This document shows positions 21,180-34,300 of a stretch of 64,000 nt of DNA, piece by piece. The stretch spans positions 89,805,134-89,869,133 of the forward strand of contig JAYGXS010000003.1 of the NCBI GenBank assembly GCA_036362985.1, in the 5' to 3' direction. Source of the DNA: Ligula intestinalis. Its lineage: Eukaryota; Platyhelminthes; Cestoda; Diphyllobothriidea; Diphyllobothriidae. The notes beneath the pieces are model-generated. The model ran no database searches. It saw only the letters and a list, made by a program, of their open reading frames with translations, and was not told the DNA's origin. Each line of letters opens with the position of its first letter. The stretch's first letter is position 1. Made by a program: the position numbers and the translations under genes.

Positions 21180-22379
21180 TTTCCTTCGTGAAGTTATACT
21201 TTTGGTGTGCGCAACCTAAATATCTACGGAAGCTGAACTTTATCTAACCTGACTTTATGATAAGCATTACTACCACGGCAACAGTAACCAATAGGAAGCC
21301 TGACAGATTCAAAAGGTTCCCGCGACGAGGACAATTTATTAAACACCCTATGCTAGTTTTCTATTATTTTGATGTAGCAATAAATAACGCATTTCCATCA
21401 TTACTCCTTTTATGGAATGAAAAAGGGAAACCTATTATAGCTTTATCGTTGCCGTTTTTAAGTAGTAAAAAATGAGGGTCAGTGCATATTGGTAGTAGGT
21501 ATCTATTACATATCGCATTGGAAAGTGCACTTTCTTTAAGGAACGTGCATCTCCTTTATTAATATCTATACTCTGTTAGATACGTTTCAATGTGTACTGT
21601 GAAGGCATTTTGCTGCTCAAAGGCCATATTTATGTTTGTTTAAAATATGTGTACAGGATGTTTTCAACCACTTAGCATTGTTTAGCTCGTGTTTCAATAC
21701 TGATGGACAGTCACTTATTTGTGGTCAAATAATTAATAATAGACGTAAATGACTCCGTCAAGTTTGAAGAGTATCCGCATTTACCACGGAGGACGTGTGT
21801 CTCTCATAATCGCTCGATTGAGAGAAAATATTGCCTATATACCTTGCTGCTAACAGTAACTCTTCCGCTGCGCGTCTTTTCTAAACAGCCTGGAAGTATT
21901 TACGGTATTTTTCGTCATACTACCTCTTAACTCGGCGTCTTTGCGTTCTCTCTGACCTTTTTTTTCTTAACAATGGTTTATTATAGCAACAAAACAATAA
22001 ACAGGTAGAAGAGCACTCATGTCCCGCATTTCATGCCTTGCGTGAGACATAATAGCGCCTATGCGCGCGCAGTGTCGAAATAAGGCTAAGGAGAGTCAAC
22101 TTAATGTCAGATTGCTTATGTTGAACAGCAGCTATGCAACGGGATTTTATACTTATCTTCCGCGAATTTAATTGTTGCGTGCTTACCTTTCGACAGGAAG
22201 AAGTCACTACCGAAGAAGAAGAATGCCTACTGAGGTCGTACAAGGTAATAATAACAGTATATGTGATTTGCCTATATTGGCTTTAGGCTAATAGTTCAGT
22301 TCGTCGAAATCGACTTGTAAGCTTTGATTGGCCTTAATCAAGTTTGTTTTTATCGATAGGGTAGTCGATTCGTTCCCCA
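21180..22379. repeat. 5' flank of the zinc-finger gene, shared with the paralogue at 60.4-64.0 kb
   Basis: The segment around 21240-21330 (AACCAATAGGAAGCC, TTCCCGCGAC) matches 60460-60560. The segment 21717-22379 matches about 63333-64000 at very roughly 75-80% identity, including both first recognisable exons and the 115-bp intron between them. The partner region is split by element E9. A possible short first exon in the partner (ATGGCGGACC at 63411) is ruined here by an ACG and a 4-bp deletion near 21790. Confidence 0.7.
22197..22244 (+). CDS. Zinc-finger gene, exon A
   Basis: This 48-nt exon is bounded by TTTCGACAG and GTAATAATA and reads EEVTTEEEECLLRSYK, strongly acidic. A 45-nt version in the same setting occurs at 63820-63864, again a multiple of three. 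Conservation of the splice sites and frame in both copies is the main evidence that it is coding. Confidence 0.65.
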
Positions 22380-25300
22380 CCACGAATCCGATTCCAATGA
22401 AAGTGATTGTGTAAGCAGTGGTGATGAATGGCAACCAACAATGTGCCCAACATCGCCACCTTTGTCATGTGAATGCAGGACCCCATTACTTCCACCCTCA
22501 GTTTCGTCTGCTCTGCCCATAGACCAACTAAATACGACAAATTGGTTGTCTCCCCCCATCGATATGCTTACCACAGGAGTATTCATGACACCAAATACTT
22601 CAGAAAACGCTTCCTGTACGAAACGCACTGATGAATCGGAAGGCAAATATCGTCTGAAAAGTGAGTAATCTTGTATTGCCTATATATTTTTGAAATATTA
22701 TTTTAATTGTCGAAAGGAAAAGTGTCATTTGGTGCATTGCTACCCAAGTGCGCTGTTTGCGACTTTTACCACCAGGAATAACAGCACCCCCACTGTGCAC
22801 TTAGCATCTCCTGATCCATCCTGGTAAATATTCCACCACACGCCCACTTCAAGCTTCAGCCGGATAGGCCACCGGCAAATCCAGCGAACGGAAACTTGCT
22901 GAATCAGGGTCTGGGGTCCCGACTCTCCTCTCCCCCCTACACGGGTCGTTTGTCCAGACCGGTAGCGCTGAAGCCTTGCCTTATTTGCCAAGCACAGCTG
23001 GTCTTGCCCCCTCCCTCCTTTATCGGTAGTTCCCATTTTGTTTTATATTAACGTGGAATGTCATAAACTATGACAGGTCCCTTATGGATTATCGGTTTGC
23101 TTACGAACGCTATGCAGCATGATATATTGTGTGCACCTCCCTGGTCAGCACCGGCTGACTCTCAGTCCACGGATCAGTCTCTAAATGCACAAAACACACT
23201 GGCCTGGTAGTATCGTGTAGTAAAGCGTCAGTTAGAAGAGCTAACAGCTAAACTAGAGGCAACTGAACTGTTGAGGAGTGATATAATGATGTGGTGTAGC
23301 CGATGGCATTTCGCCATACGATGTGTGGATCAGGGTGGGCAGTGCGGACAGTGAAGAAGAGTGTGATGGCTTTATGTCGGGTTGCCAGTCACTAGTCCAC
23401 AAGTCTGTGTGTAATGGATTCGCAAGTGACCGGTCAGGCTGATGCGTGGGGTTCAAGTCTGATCGTAATAGGGGCAGGTTTGGTTCGAGTCCTCATTCCT
23501 GATGGAGGAGCTGTTTGATCTGACAGAGGTAGTGGCAGAAATGTGGTGCGTTGGAGAGAGTGGGAAGATTAAGAGTTGCGATGTCCATTGTGGGAGTGCT
23601 TGCGGCAGCGAGTGAAGACAGTCAGGCATTCAGTAATAGAGCGTCTGTGGTGAGGATTGATTTTGTCGGATTTCTGAAGGCAGAAGTGACAGTTGGAGTT
23701 TTATTCACCGCAAAACTGGAGGCCGTTGAATGCTAGGCGCATTGAATCCGAAGGTGGCCAATCAAGCTAATGCGCGCACGGAAGGTGTGAGGGCAGCCCG
23801 GATAATGTGCCCCAGCTTTGTCTAGAATATTTTTCCTCACTTTTTCGACGGAAAATAGTAAGAATTTATATCCCTGCTAGACACTTAAGGTGGTGTCACG
23901 GCCGTGTTAGGTTTAAGATTAACTTGAGTTTCGCTTGGACTCTCTCCAGGATTGCATGTCGCACTTTTTCAGGCGAAAAAAGAGAAGGTATGGGATTTTA
24001 AGTCGTCATAATAGGCGTAGGGGTAGCGGATACCCTCATATGGTTTGGCTCGCTGGCTAATGCCTTGACCGAGATGTTACTGATTGCGATAACTTAGCTT
24101 CAGGAATCTTCAAGTGACAATTAACTGCCACTCAATAAACATGAATGAGCTACGCCGCCAAAGCCTTCTTGCTCTTCTTCGATGCTAACTTTTATTGAAA
24201 AGTAACCTTCACAAAGGACAATGACGGATGAACCATTGCACAATATGTAACGTTGCCCTATGTCAAGGAAAGTCGTCCGACGCAGTATAGCTTTCTAAAT
24301 GGAGAATTGTGCTATGTTAAGCTGCTATACGCAAACACACGATGCGACCTTTTTTCCCTGTTGTAGAGCTGCAACCCCATGAATGTAATATTTGTGGCAA
24401 AGTCTTTACAAGAAATTCCACCATAAATAGGCACATTGAAACTGTCCACAAAGGTGCGTTACTTCTGCCCAAGGGCTTTTCCTTTTAATTTTCAAATGAG
24501 TTTGCCTTGGATATCATTTTGACAGCCAATTTACCTTTCTTTTGCATTTTTGAGACCAACTGTTGATGCTAGTGGGTGGGTTTGCTGGTGTGATACGATG
24601 CCTTCCAATGTGCGTTAAGATTCGAGGTCCAGATATCATGTTATTATCAGCATCTCCCTAAGAAGAGGAAGAAGAAGGTATGATGACATGGACCGTTTTA
24701 TTTTGAAACTGACGTTTTGGACACTCTGTCGGGTTTTTCCTGTTCGCCGGGACTGTTGCAGCTCAGCCGCGTCTCTGTTATTATATGCGCGCTCGCAGTT
24801 ACGTGGAGAGTACATATATGCAAATTGGATGGCCTGCTGCTGAAGGTGTTTGAAGCATGTCAGGAGAAGCCCATCGCGGTTTTCATCAATAACTTAAGGG
24901 TCGCACGAAGCGTCTGCATGCGTCTGCCACCGGACGAAACACGGGACTGTAACCATGATCCCCGGCAGTCGGTCATGGACAGCCATAACGACGAACTTTA
25001 CATAGTCACGTAGCCTAGGACCACAAGGTTCGGCGGAGGCGATTGATGCAATTCGTATAAAGGGAAGTGCATGGTTCATTTATTCTTAAAATATATATTA
25101 CTGAAAAATAGCGAGCACTATGTTTATTAAAACCTGTTATTACTCTGTCGCCCCTAGCTCCAATTCAGAGGATCTGTTTGCTAGACTGGTCCAACTTCAT
25201 CGTAAACATACGCACAAATGGGGACATGACAGTGTCCGCGATCAGGGGCTTCAATGTCCGATTTACCCTCTTAGAGAAGAAGAATTTGCATGTATCCAAT

Positions 25301-28300
25301 CTTGCCCCAGTTACACGTAGGTTGAGGGGGTGTCCGCGGAAGCTAATAGGAGTGGCCAGCTCAAAAAAATCGTTGGATGCCAGGCAACAATCTTTAGCCC
25401 GCAGCATGTGAAATGTCTTTATTAGGTCACCGCGTAGCTGTCTGTAATCCAGAGGAATTAAGTCAAGATTGGTCAGTCCTGAATTTTAAGGCATGTGCAC
25501 TTGAGCTCGCACCAACTTAGTTGCGCGTCGTACCCTTTCAATGGTTTTCCGGTCTTTGACTATCCAAAGTTTTCATGTGGCAAAGTCCAATTGGGGTCGT
25601 AGAAACGTCCCAAAGGTGGATATTGTGGAGTTGGCTACCTAATTGTGCCTAGTGAGGCACTTTTTTGTTTTAGCTACCTCGAACATGCAAAATTACCAAT
25701 CTACCCAATCGAATTGCGAGATAGTGGAACAAATTGTAATGCTGCTTTCGCAGATTGGCCGCCCTGACCAATCTTATCCACCATGTGCTTCAGAATAGTA
25801 AGGACCCCGAAAGGGCGACTTACATACAAACTAGTTTATAGGTTGCCAACCCCTGATTTAGGGTAATCCGTTAATGTCATTAGTGCAAATGCAAGACAGT
25901 CACAGATGAAGTAGTTTCAATCTTTTATTAATTGATTCCGTTTTTTGGCTGTAGGGCTGCGTGAATTTGCGTGTGAAATTTGTGGAAAAGCTTTTGTGAA
26001 GAGGTGCGACTTGAAAAGTCACATTGAAACTGTCCACGAAGGTGCGTCTCTTTGTTCCTCATGGCTTGCCATTTGCATTTTTACTCGAAGGTTGTTTGTA
26101 TAGCCATCAGCCAACGGGAAATTTCAGTTTCTGCATTCAGTATTATGCGCAGTGGTTGCGTGTCCAGTCACAGACTCACACTGCGCCAGTCACAAGTCTT
26201 AGTCATCCTATATACGCGGATGGTTAGGTGCCGTCCTAATGCGCATGCAGCCCTGGTGAGACCCTTTCAGGTCACTCTATCTGTCCGCACATACGCAAAG
26301 GCAGCGCTCGCACGTGCGGCATCCAAGGCGCCAAGGTCCCCCTAGGCTTTCCAGGACAGGGGTCAACCTCCAGGGCTGAGCCACACAGATTTCTACTCGC
26401 TCGAAGACAAGATCTGATTGCTCCGATTGATAACCTTGCTTACTTGGATGCCCATGCTGAGGCAACAATAAAGGAATTCCCTTTCTTGCAACCTTTCTTT
26501 CCACTGCACGTGGTAGGTGAGGGTATACGTTGGCCTGGATGAGGCGGAGGCTTGCGCAGGTTCGTGCGAGGACCACACCTCTGTCATTGAGGCTGTGAAG
26601 CATTCTTGGAATTCGTTTTTTGTTTTTGTTTCTAATTCTACAATTGTTGTGGTAGAAGTGTGTTAAGCTGCTACATGCAAACACACGCAACGTGTCCTCT
26701 TTTTTGTTGTTTTAGAACTGCAAACCCATGCGTGTGAGATTTGCGGCAAAAGTTTTTCAAGGAATTGCAACATGAATAGGCACATTGAAACTATTCACAA
26801 AGGTGTGTTTTTCTTCTCCCATGGGTTTGTACTTTTAATTTTGGAATGAGTTTACCTTGAATATCCTTTTGACCGCCACTTAACGTTTCTTTTGAGACCA
26901 ACTTGCTGATGTGATACGATGCCTTCGTGTAACACAGATCACACGCACTCAGCCATTCTGCCTAACACTAACGCACGTGATCAGTGGTTAATGCGTCTTG
27001 CAGGCAGTTTTGCTTACTGAAACACTTTTTGTTGAAGCCACCTTGAACAGGTAAGATTATAAATCTACCCGATCAAATTACGAGATAGTCCCACAAATCG
27101 TAATGCTGCCTTGGCAGGTTGGCCGTCTTGACTGACCTCATCCACAATCCGCCTCAAAACAGGGCGGAACTGGGAAGGGTGACTTGCATATGAATTAGTT
27201 TATAGTGGTGTATCTACTGTATCTATCATTCTTCTCGTGAAAACAGGTAGGCGTAACTGCAATCTTCGACTGTTTAGTGAACCGCCACATCGACTTGCGT
27301 AGCCAATGTCTAGTTTTAGAACCTTCTTAATGTTGTAACGGTGGCCAAAACTGCAATATTCACCGTTTAACTACGCCTCATGTGAGCCCCCAAAGGAAGA
27401 ACATGACAAGAAATGGAAGCCTCCGAGAAACCTAGTGCAGTATAATTTAAAGCAAGCGAGTGCGTATTTACAAGGTAGGAGCAATTAGATGGTGGTCACA
27501 AGAAAGGCATGCTTTCATTGGCTGTGAGTGAACGGGCGGTCTCGTCTCGTTAGGACGGCGTTCAATCTGAGTTAAGCTACGCCCTAACATTTAACGGAGA
27601 ACTGTCACGGCGCGAAACGATTGAATCCACCAACTATCCATGTGGCAAACCTGCACGGGGTCAAAACAGTCAAATGAAAACAGGGGGCAGACGCAGCATT
27701 TCGGACAGTCAGTGGGGACACAAGTAACATTGAGGTGCGAGCCATACGCAGCGGCTTAACCGGTATTGACATGAAGAAGAGCGCACACAACAAGCCTGTA
27801 AGGCTGAATGTCCAGGCTCTGCAGCTGGATGGACGGCATAATCTTCCGAAACGGCAGACCTCTAATAAACCTTTCCCGGTGAAAGTTACTCCTTCTTCTG
27901 AATAGCGTGAATGCTACAGGGTATCCCAGAAGTAACTGACCCTGTTGATTTGCCAATAAAAAGAAAACTACTGACGCTAGGATATTGAAACTTGTTTTAT
28001 TCGAAAGAAAAACCTTTTTAAGCTTAATTAGAAGTAGGTTTTAACTATAATGTTTTTTAAATGATGGCCATGGTTGTTTTGACAACTTAGGGTTCGTTTC
28101 TTAGTCGTTTTCTTAACGCTCCTTAGTGTATCAGGCGTTAATTGTCTCATTTCAGAACAAATGTTGTTTTAAAGTTCCAGATTTGTTGGATTTGTTACAT
28201 AAACCCTTGACTCCAGGTAACCCCATCAGAAGAAATCGCATGAAGTCAAATCTGGAGATCGAGGGGGCCAAGGAATGTTAGCAAATCGTGAAATCAAATG

Positions 28301-31300
28301 ATTTGGAAAGCACTCATTTAACAATGTCATCGGTTCCCTTGCTTTATGGGCCGTGGCTCCACCCTTTTGAAACCAAGTATTGCGTAGGCCATGTCTCTCA
28401 ATTTCAGGAATTAGAAATTCGCTAATCATAGTTCGGTATCTTCTACCATTAACTGTTAGTGTTGCGCCGTCATTATTTTCAAAAAAAGTATGGGCCAATC
28501 ACATTGGAAGCAGTTATTATGCACCACACTATCACATGAAGAGAATGCAGCGGCCTTTCTTGAATTTCTCTTGGATTTTCATCGCACCAAATTCTAGAAG
28601 TATGTCTGTTTACATGGCCAGACAAGTGAAAGTGAGCTTCGTCAGAGAAGATAATGGTTTCTATGAAAGAGGCATCCTCACACAAACAAATAAAATCTTT
28701 GCAATAATTAACACGACTGTGATAATCACTAGGCAATAACTGTTGGGTTGATTTAATTTTGTAAGGATATATCTTGAAGTCTTTTTTAAGAATGCGGTAT
28801 AATGTCGATCGGAACTGGATACTTGAGTTGCATGTTTTCTGATGGAGGCTTTAGGATTATCTGTAGCACTTGCCGAAACTCGCTCGATTACAGCTTCAGT
28901 TCGAGTTGATTTTAATCTTCCAGATCGTTGTTTATCATTAATATTTCCAGTGTCCGTAAATTGTCTATGCAGTGATTGAATTGTGTTCTTCGAATGAAAC
29001 AAGTTTCAATATCCTAGCGTTAATAGTTGTCGTTTTATTAGCAAATCAAAAGGGTCAGTTACTTCTGGGACACCCTGTATATAGAGAAGCATTGCATGGC
29101 GCACAATCATCGACCCAGCAACTGCGAGGTATTTATTTATCTCTATGTCGTTCCCACATGAGGCTGCAGCAGCTTTGTCCTGCGTCTTCATTCTGCTCTC
29201 ACTCTGTGAAACACTTACGTAGGACCTCTACCATCGTATATCTCTGCGCAGCAGCTAATTTATTAAGTCTGCTTTTCGGTGATATCCAGTGTGATGTGCA
29301 TTTGTTTTCGTCTGCCGCAAGTCGGAATGCTCGTTGCTGCCGTTTGAGTCGAAGATTGTCAACTGCGAAGACTTTTCCAGTTTAGAATTTAGCTACATCC
29401 GTAGGGTAGGTCTGGGACAGGAATGTGTAGTTTTTGGCAGGAAATTGTCAATTGCTATTTTGGGGATTTAGTATAAACCAGTTGTTATAACGACGGGCTC
29501 AGCGTCGTTATTATTAGTAACGATGACATCTGACTTGTGTCACTGTTGAAATACGTCCTAGTGCAATTCCCAAGGAAGAACACAATAAGAAGGGCACAAT
29601 TCTGGAATCCAACGGAGAAGGGTTTATTGTGTACAAAACCCGGAGGACCTGTTTCGGGTGGCTGTTGCCCCGCTGAAGTTGCATCTCCAGCGTCCTCGAT
29701 ATTTGGTGTGGCTGCATATCTATGTCCCGCCTCGGGGTGAACCCGGCATTGGGAGCGGACTGCCGTCGCCACGCCTCCGCGGTTGCAGTCCCTCTGTCAG
29801 GGGGTGACAGAGGCTTATAATAGATTGTCTGCGCGTTCTGTTGTGGCCTGGTTGGCCGCACTGGAATAACGTCACGCGACCAGTTGACCCTGGGGCTTTG
29901 TGCCTAGCGTAGTCTCGTGCGTGCGCGCATACATGCGGTCTAAGGTCATCTCGCCTGGCCTGTCCAGCGAACGCTATTGAACAAAGGAATCATTGTGGCG
30001 TCAGGCTCGACGCCATTGTAGAGCCGACAGGGTTGCAAGCCTATTGTCAGGCTACCTTCCTAACACCAGTAATTTCATTGATAAAAAATGGAAGGCAGTA
30101 ACAAGCAACTTGGTTTCACTCTTTAATTAATTGTTTGCCTTTGTTTTGATTGTAGGGCTGCGTGAGTTTGCGTGTGAAATTTGTGGACGAGTTTTTGGCC
30201 AGAAGTGTGAAATGAAAAAGCACATCAATGCTATCCACGAAGGTGCGTCCCTTATTTTTTTTCCTGTTGACTCTCCGTTTGCATTTTGTGGTATAAGCTT
30301 GTTTGCAAGGCCATCAGCCAACGGGAAGTCTCAGTTCTCGTATTCACCATTATGCATATGTTTGAAGAAGGTTAGTGACGTGCCTAGTCACATGTCCTAG
30401 TCATCCTATACACAGAATTGAGCTATATACGTAGTGAAGGTCTGAGATGGAAAAGTTTATTCTTGACAGGTAATTGTCGATTGCCATTTCCAGGCCTTAC
30501 GATAAACCGTACGGTCATTAGTTTAAATGTAAGAAAGTTCCAGCGAAAGTGGTTTCAGTCTTGCGTTAAATTGTACGCGTTATTCTGGTTGCAGGTCAAC
30601 GCAAGTTTTCGTGTGAATTTTGTGGAAAGGGCTTTGGCCAGAGGTCAGACGTGAAGCAGCACACTCAAACGGTCCACGAAGGTGCGTATCTCTTTTTTCT
30701 TTATGAATTGCCGTTTAATTTGTTTATCATGCGTGTGAATTTTTCGCAGCATTTCCTAAGCCGTTTTCACTCCCTCCCAATGCTTCCGAGTGGCAAGAAC
30801 AGGGCACCCATATTGTAAATGTTGCCAAAGTCAACAAGATTATGCACCGCAGTCCTTCTTCTTCCTTGACAGGAGCCTTAGAAAGGGCAACATCCCCAGC
30901 GATTGGACGCAAATTAAGGTAACTGCACACAGAAGAACAGCTTTTCAGTAATTTGGCCAAAGCATGCCAAGGCGGTTATTACCGTCCAAAAGGCGTAGTG
31001 GTAGCTGCCGCGTGAATTTATTCGTGGATTGGATGAAATGCACAGCATCTAACTCACAATTTTATCCACGTTCGTGGCATTAGAAGTAGACGCAGGCGCG
31101 ATGGCTGACGCGTCCGACGTCATCCCAACTCCACGCTTTCGATGCGGAGATTCCTTCTGTGCCGCAAGTTGGATATCCGTCAATTGGCATACTGTCACTA
31201 CACGCAGAACAACAACTGACGCGAGAGGATCAGCCTCTTCACCGACATCTTTCGCATACCGATCGTTGTCTATTGACTACGTGTAGTGGGTCCCAGTCCT

Positions 31301-34300
31301 TCATTATATTTCAGTCGATNNNNNNNNNNCGCCTTGTTTTTGCGTAGCCTCAGCATTGCATCGGTAACTTCGTCTTCGGAAGGGAGGTCACACGATACTG
31401 CGTAGGCAAGAGAGGGTTGAAACTCCACCGTGGCGGAGAGGGAGGGTGTGATGTGTTGTTCATCAAAGTTGAGGAGGTTCTCGAAGTGCTCACGCCGTCA
31501 TTAGTTTAAATGCAAGATTTGTGTTGTGTATATAGGCCTGGTTTTCACCAACTAGGCTTATGTTTAACGCATTCAGCATGTACACACCATTTTGTCGATA
31601 TGCCGTCCTACATACTTCTCGATTTGCATAAAAACACATAAAGCATTTTCAACAGTTAACTACCGTTTACTTTATTTGGTGTGACTTTGCATGGTGCACT
31701 TCTTTAATACTTCCCGTCGTACATTCCATCAACAGCGGTGTTTTATAACCGTTGCTACAGTCCTAGGAATTGACATCGTAGCATCACATCGTCTGGGTTA
31801 CATCGGGCATGATCACGGCCGTATGAGACACAAGTAGGTGGACGTTATTCTTCTTCTGCCCCCTCTGCTGTGCATAGGCCGATCCTAAGAGCCAGTGAAT
31901 GCCAGGATAGGCCGCAATGTCCATCGTCTGATGTAACATTGTCGTTTTATGTCCTGCCCCGCTCTCGAATGTACTAGTGAACTCGCACAGACTGCGTAGC
32001 TGAGTTAGTACGTGCTCTGAGCTCATCTGACTACCGGCGAAATTATTGCAAGGCTTAAAGGCTATTAGAAGGTTAACCCTAATGGCTGCGCTTTTCCAAA
32101 CCCGGTTCCTTAGGAGAGACGTGAGAAGTAATGATGGTGATGATGATGGTGGTGATGGTGATGATGAGAACTTTATTTTGATGATAATATCAAACTTTCA
32201 GCAAAAAATGGCTCCATTCACAGAGAGCAAGAACTAAATTAATTTAAAGGGTCCAAAAACTCAAGAGTAAACGGTCAAAGATCGCAGAAAACTCAAAGTA
32301 AGAAGTCGACACGGTTACCACATCAGTTATGGAGTCAGGTCGGCCTTCAGCTTTTCAATTTCCGTTCATTCACACGTGAGGAAGCGTGCTAAGACTGGGA
32401 GTATCGAGTTCGGTAGGCTGATGGTCGACATGTCATATGTCGGAAGTTTCGTCGCGTCATACGAGAAGACTCCGCAGCCATTAGTTCGGACTGGAGAGGG
32501 TGAGTGTCATCACGAAGAATACGGTCCACGAAATTCTTGACCGATTTGAAATGTCGCTGAATTATAAGGTCAGCTAAAAAAGCATAGGAATAGCCGGCAG
32601 CTGAAGAGAGCATGCAGAGAATACGGTTAATAATAAGAAAGTCTTTTTTGAGTGGTGCTGGAAAGGTTACTGGAGAGCACTAAAGAATGAGAGGGAGGAT
32701 ACAAGAGTCTATAAAACGCCAGATGAGGGCTTGCGGGGTGCGATAAGAATGCAAGCGGCGGATATAGTATAAAAGTTTGCGGAATTTAATAAAAAGGTCT
32801 TCAATATGAAGAGTAAATGAGAGGTTGGAAGCTATTGTTACACCAAGGTATCGGAAGGAGGATACCTTGTTGGGCAGAAAGTCGATGGTTTCAGGACTTG
32901 AGGAGGGTCGCAGCCTGAAGATACTCTGGACTGACTTCCGCTCATTAAGTAAGAGGCCATTTTCTAACGACCATGCTGTGAAATGGTCCAATCCATCCTT
33001 CAGTGTTTGAAGATGGGTCTGGCTTTTGAGAGGATAGCCGACAACCATGTCGTCAGCATATTTGACAAACAAACATGAGTTTGGAGATCGTAGGTCATCA
33101 GTATGGAGGGAAAAAAGATGAGGGGATAATATAGACCCCTGCAGAACTCCACAATGGTTGGGAAGGATCGTGGATTTTCGCTTCCCGTTCTGAATGAATT
33201 GGGTGCGGGAAGTAAAATAATCCCCAAGCCAAGAGACGGCCCAGCCAGGAGAGCCGCATGCAGAGGTTTTATTAAGAAGATTTCGCGAAATCGTGTTTAA
33301 GGCTTAGGAGTAGTCAAGAAAGGCACATGCGTATGAACGACATCCCTTGTCCAAGTCTCTAAGAGCAGAGTGGACTACCAAAGCAACAGCATCTAGTGTA
33401 CTACGCCTAGCCTTATTCGCAAACTGCAAGGGATCAGAAAAATTGGATGAAAACGGCTTAATGATGTCCAAAGCTGCTTGTTCTGTAAGTTTGAGGAGTG
33501 CAGAAGAGCAGGCGATTGGGCGAAAGGATTTGGGACCCGTTGAAGTGTTTTCTTTCGGGATAGGAGTGATTTTGACCGAACGCCAGCCGTCAGGAATCTT
33601 GGACTCCATGAAAGATAAATTCATAAGATGTGCCAAGACAGGAGCTAATTGAAAAGAGCAAGATTTAAGGAGACATGGGGAGATGCCATCGGGTCCGGCA
33701 GCTGTTGTACCTTTGACCTTGTTGAGGTGTTTCATGACTGTTTGCACGGACACTGGAGAGAAATCACTTAATGGTAAGAAACTATCATTTGTCGGGAGAT
33801 AGGAGTCGGTGGGAGTGTAGATGAAGTTTGCGTTTAAGCTGTCTAGGTCAGCATCAACGTGTGCCAGTGTATTGCATTGACCAGTGAGACGCTTGAGACT
33901 CTTCCATATTTCGAAGGAAGTGAGAGGAGCGGAAGATGTAGAAGAAGTAAAAAGCTGACTAAAAAAAAGGTCATTCAGCCTGGAAATCTCACGCTTTATC
34001 TGGACGTTCAGATCCTTTAGCCTATCTCGCAGACCTAGTTTATAGAACAATTCCTTTTGAGGCCTCAAAGATTTTAGGTGGGGAGAAGATATTCTGTCAG
34101 GTCTAACCATGACAGTGTCAAGAGGACAGCAGACGTTAAAAAATGCTGTTTAAAAAATTAGTGAGATGTCTACAGCATGATTCGACATCTGAGTACTCTA
34201 GAAGGGTATAACTTTTGCCAGATATGACGGTCTGGAGCAAAGAAATATTATGCGGGGAGGTGTCTCGAACCCTTAGTTTCCTCTCGGGAATTACTAACAG

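Larger units (their letters stand above)
24454..30155. repeat. Duplicated two-finger module (units 24367-26220 and 26716-30370)
   Basis: The introns as well as the exons are copied. The 100 bp after finger 1 match those after finger 3 (TTTTAATTTTCAAATGAGTT versus TTTTAATTTTGGAATGAGTT). The piece 25670-25850 matches 27040-27200 (ACCAATCTACCCAATCGAAT versus TATAAATCTACCCGATCAAA). The 100 bp after finger 2 match those after finger 4 (GCCATCAGCCAACGGGAA in both). The first unit later gained a CR1 fragment, the second a mariner element. Confidence 0.75.

Noticed and set aside
21261..21475. 72-codon plus-strand ORF before the zinc-finger gene
   Set aside because: It lies in the duplicated 5' flank, and the partner region (60460-60680) does not keep the frame.
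22399..22668. Minus-strand ORFs opposite exon B (22350-22646, 22334-22540)
   Set aside because: They are antisense shadows of the plus-strand exon, which has matching splice sites and phase.
24717..25013. 98-codon plus-strand ORF in the finger 1-2 intron
   Set aside because: No motif and no counterpart in the duplicated intron; probably chance.
26277..26690. 137-codon minus-strand ORF in the finger 2-3 intron
   Set aside because: Composition is low in hydrophobic pattern, no motif is recognised, and it lies in duplicated intron sequence antisense to the gene.
32120..32170. GATGGT microsatellite as an independent repeat locus
   Set aside because: It is the 3' tail of the minus-strand element E7, not a separate feature.
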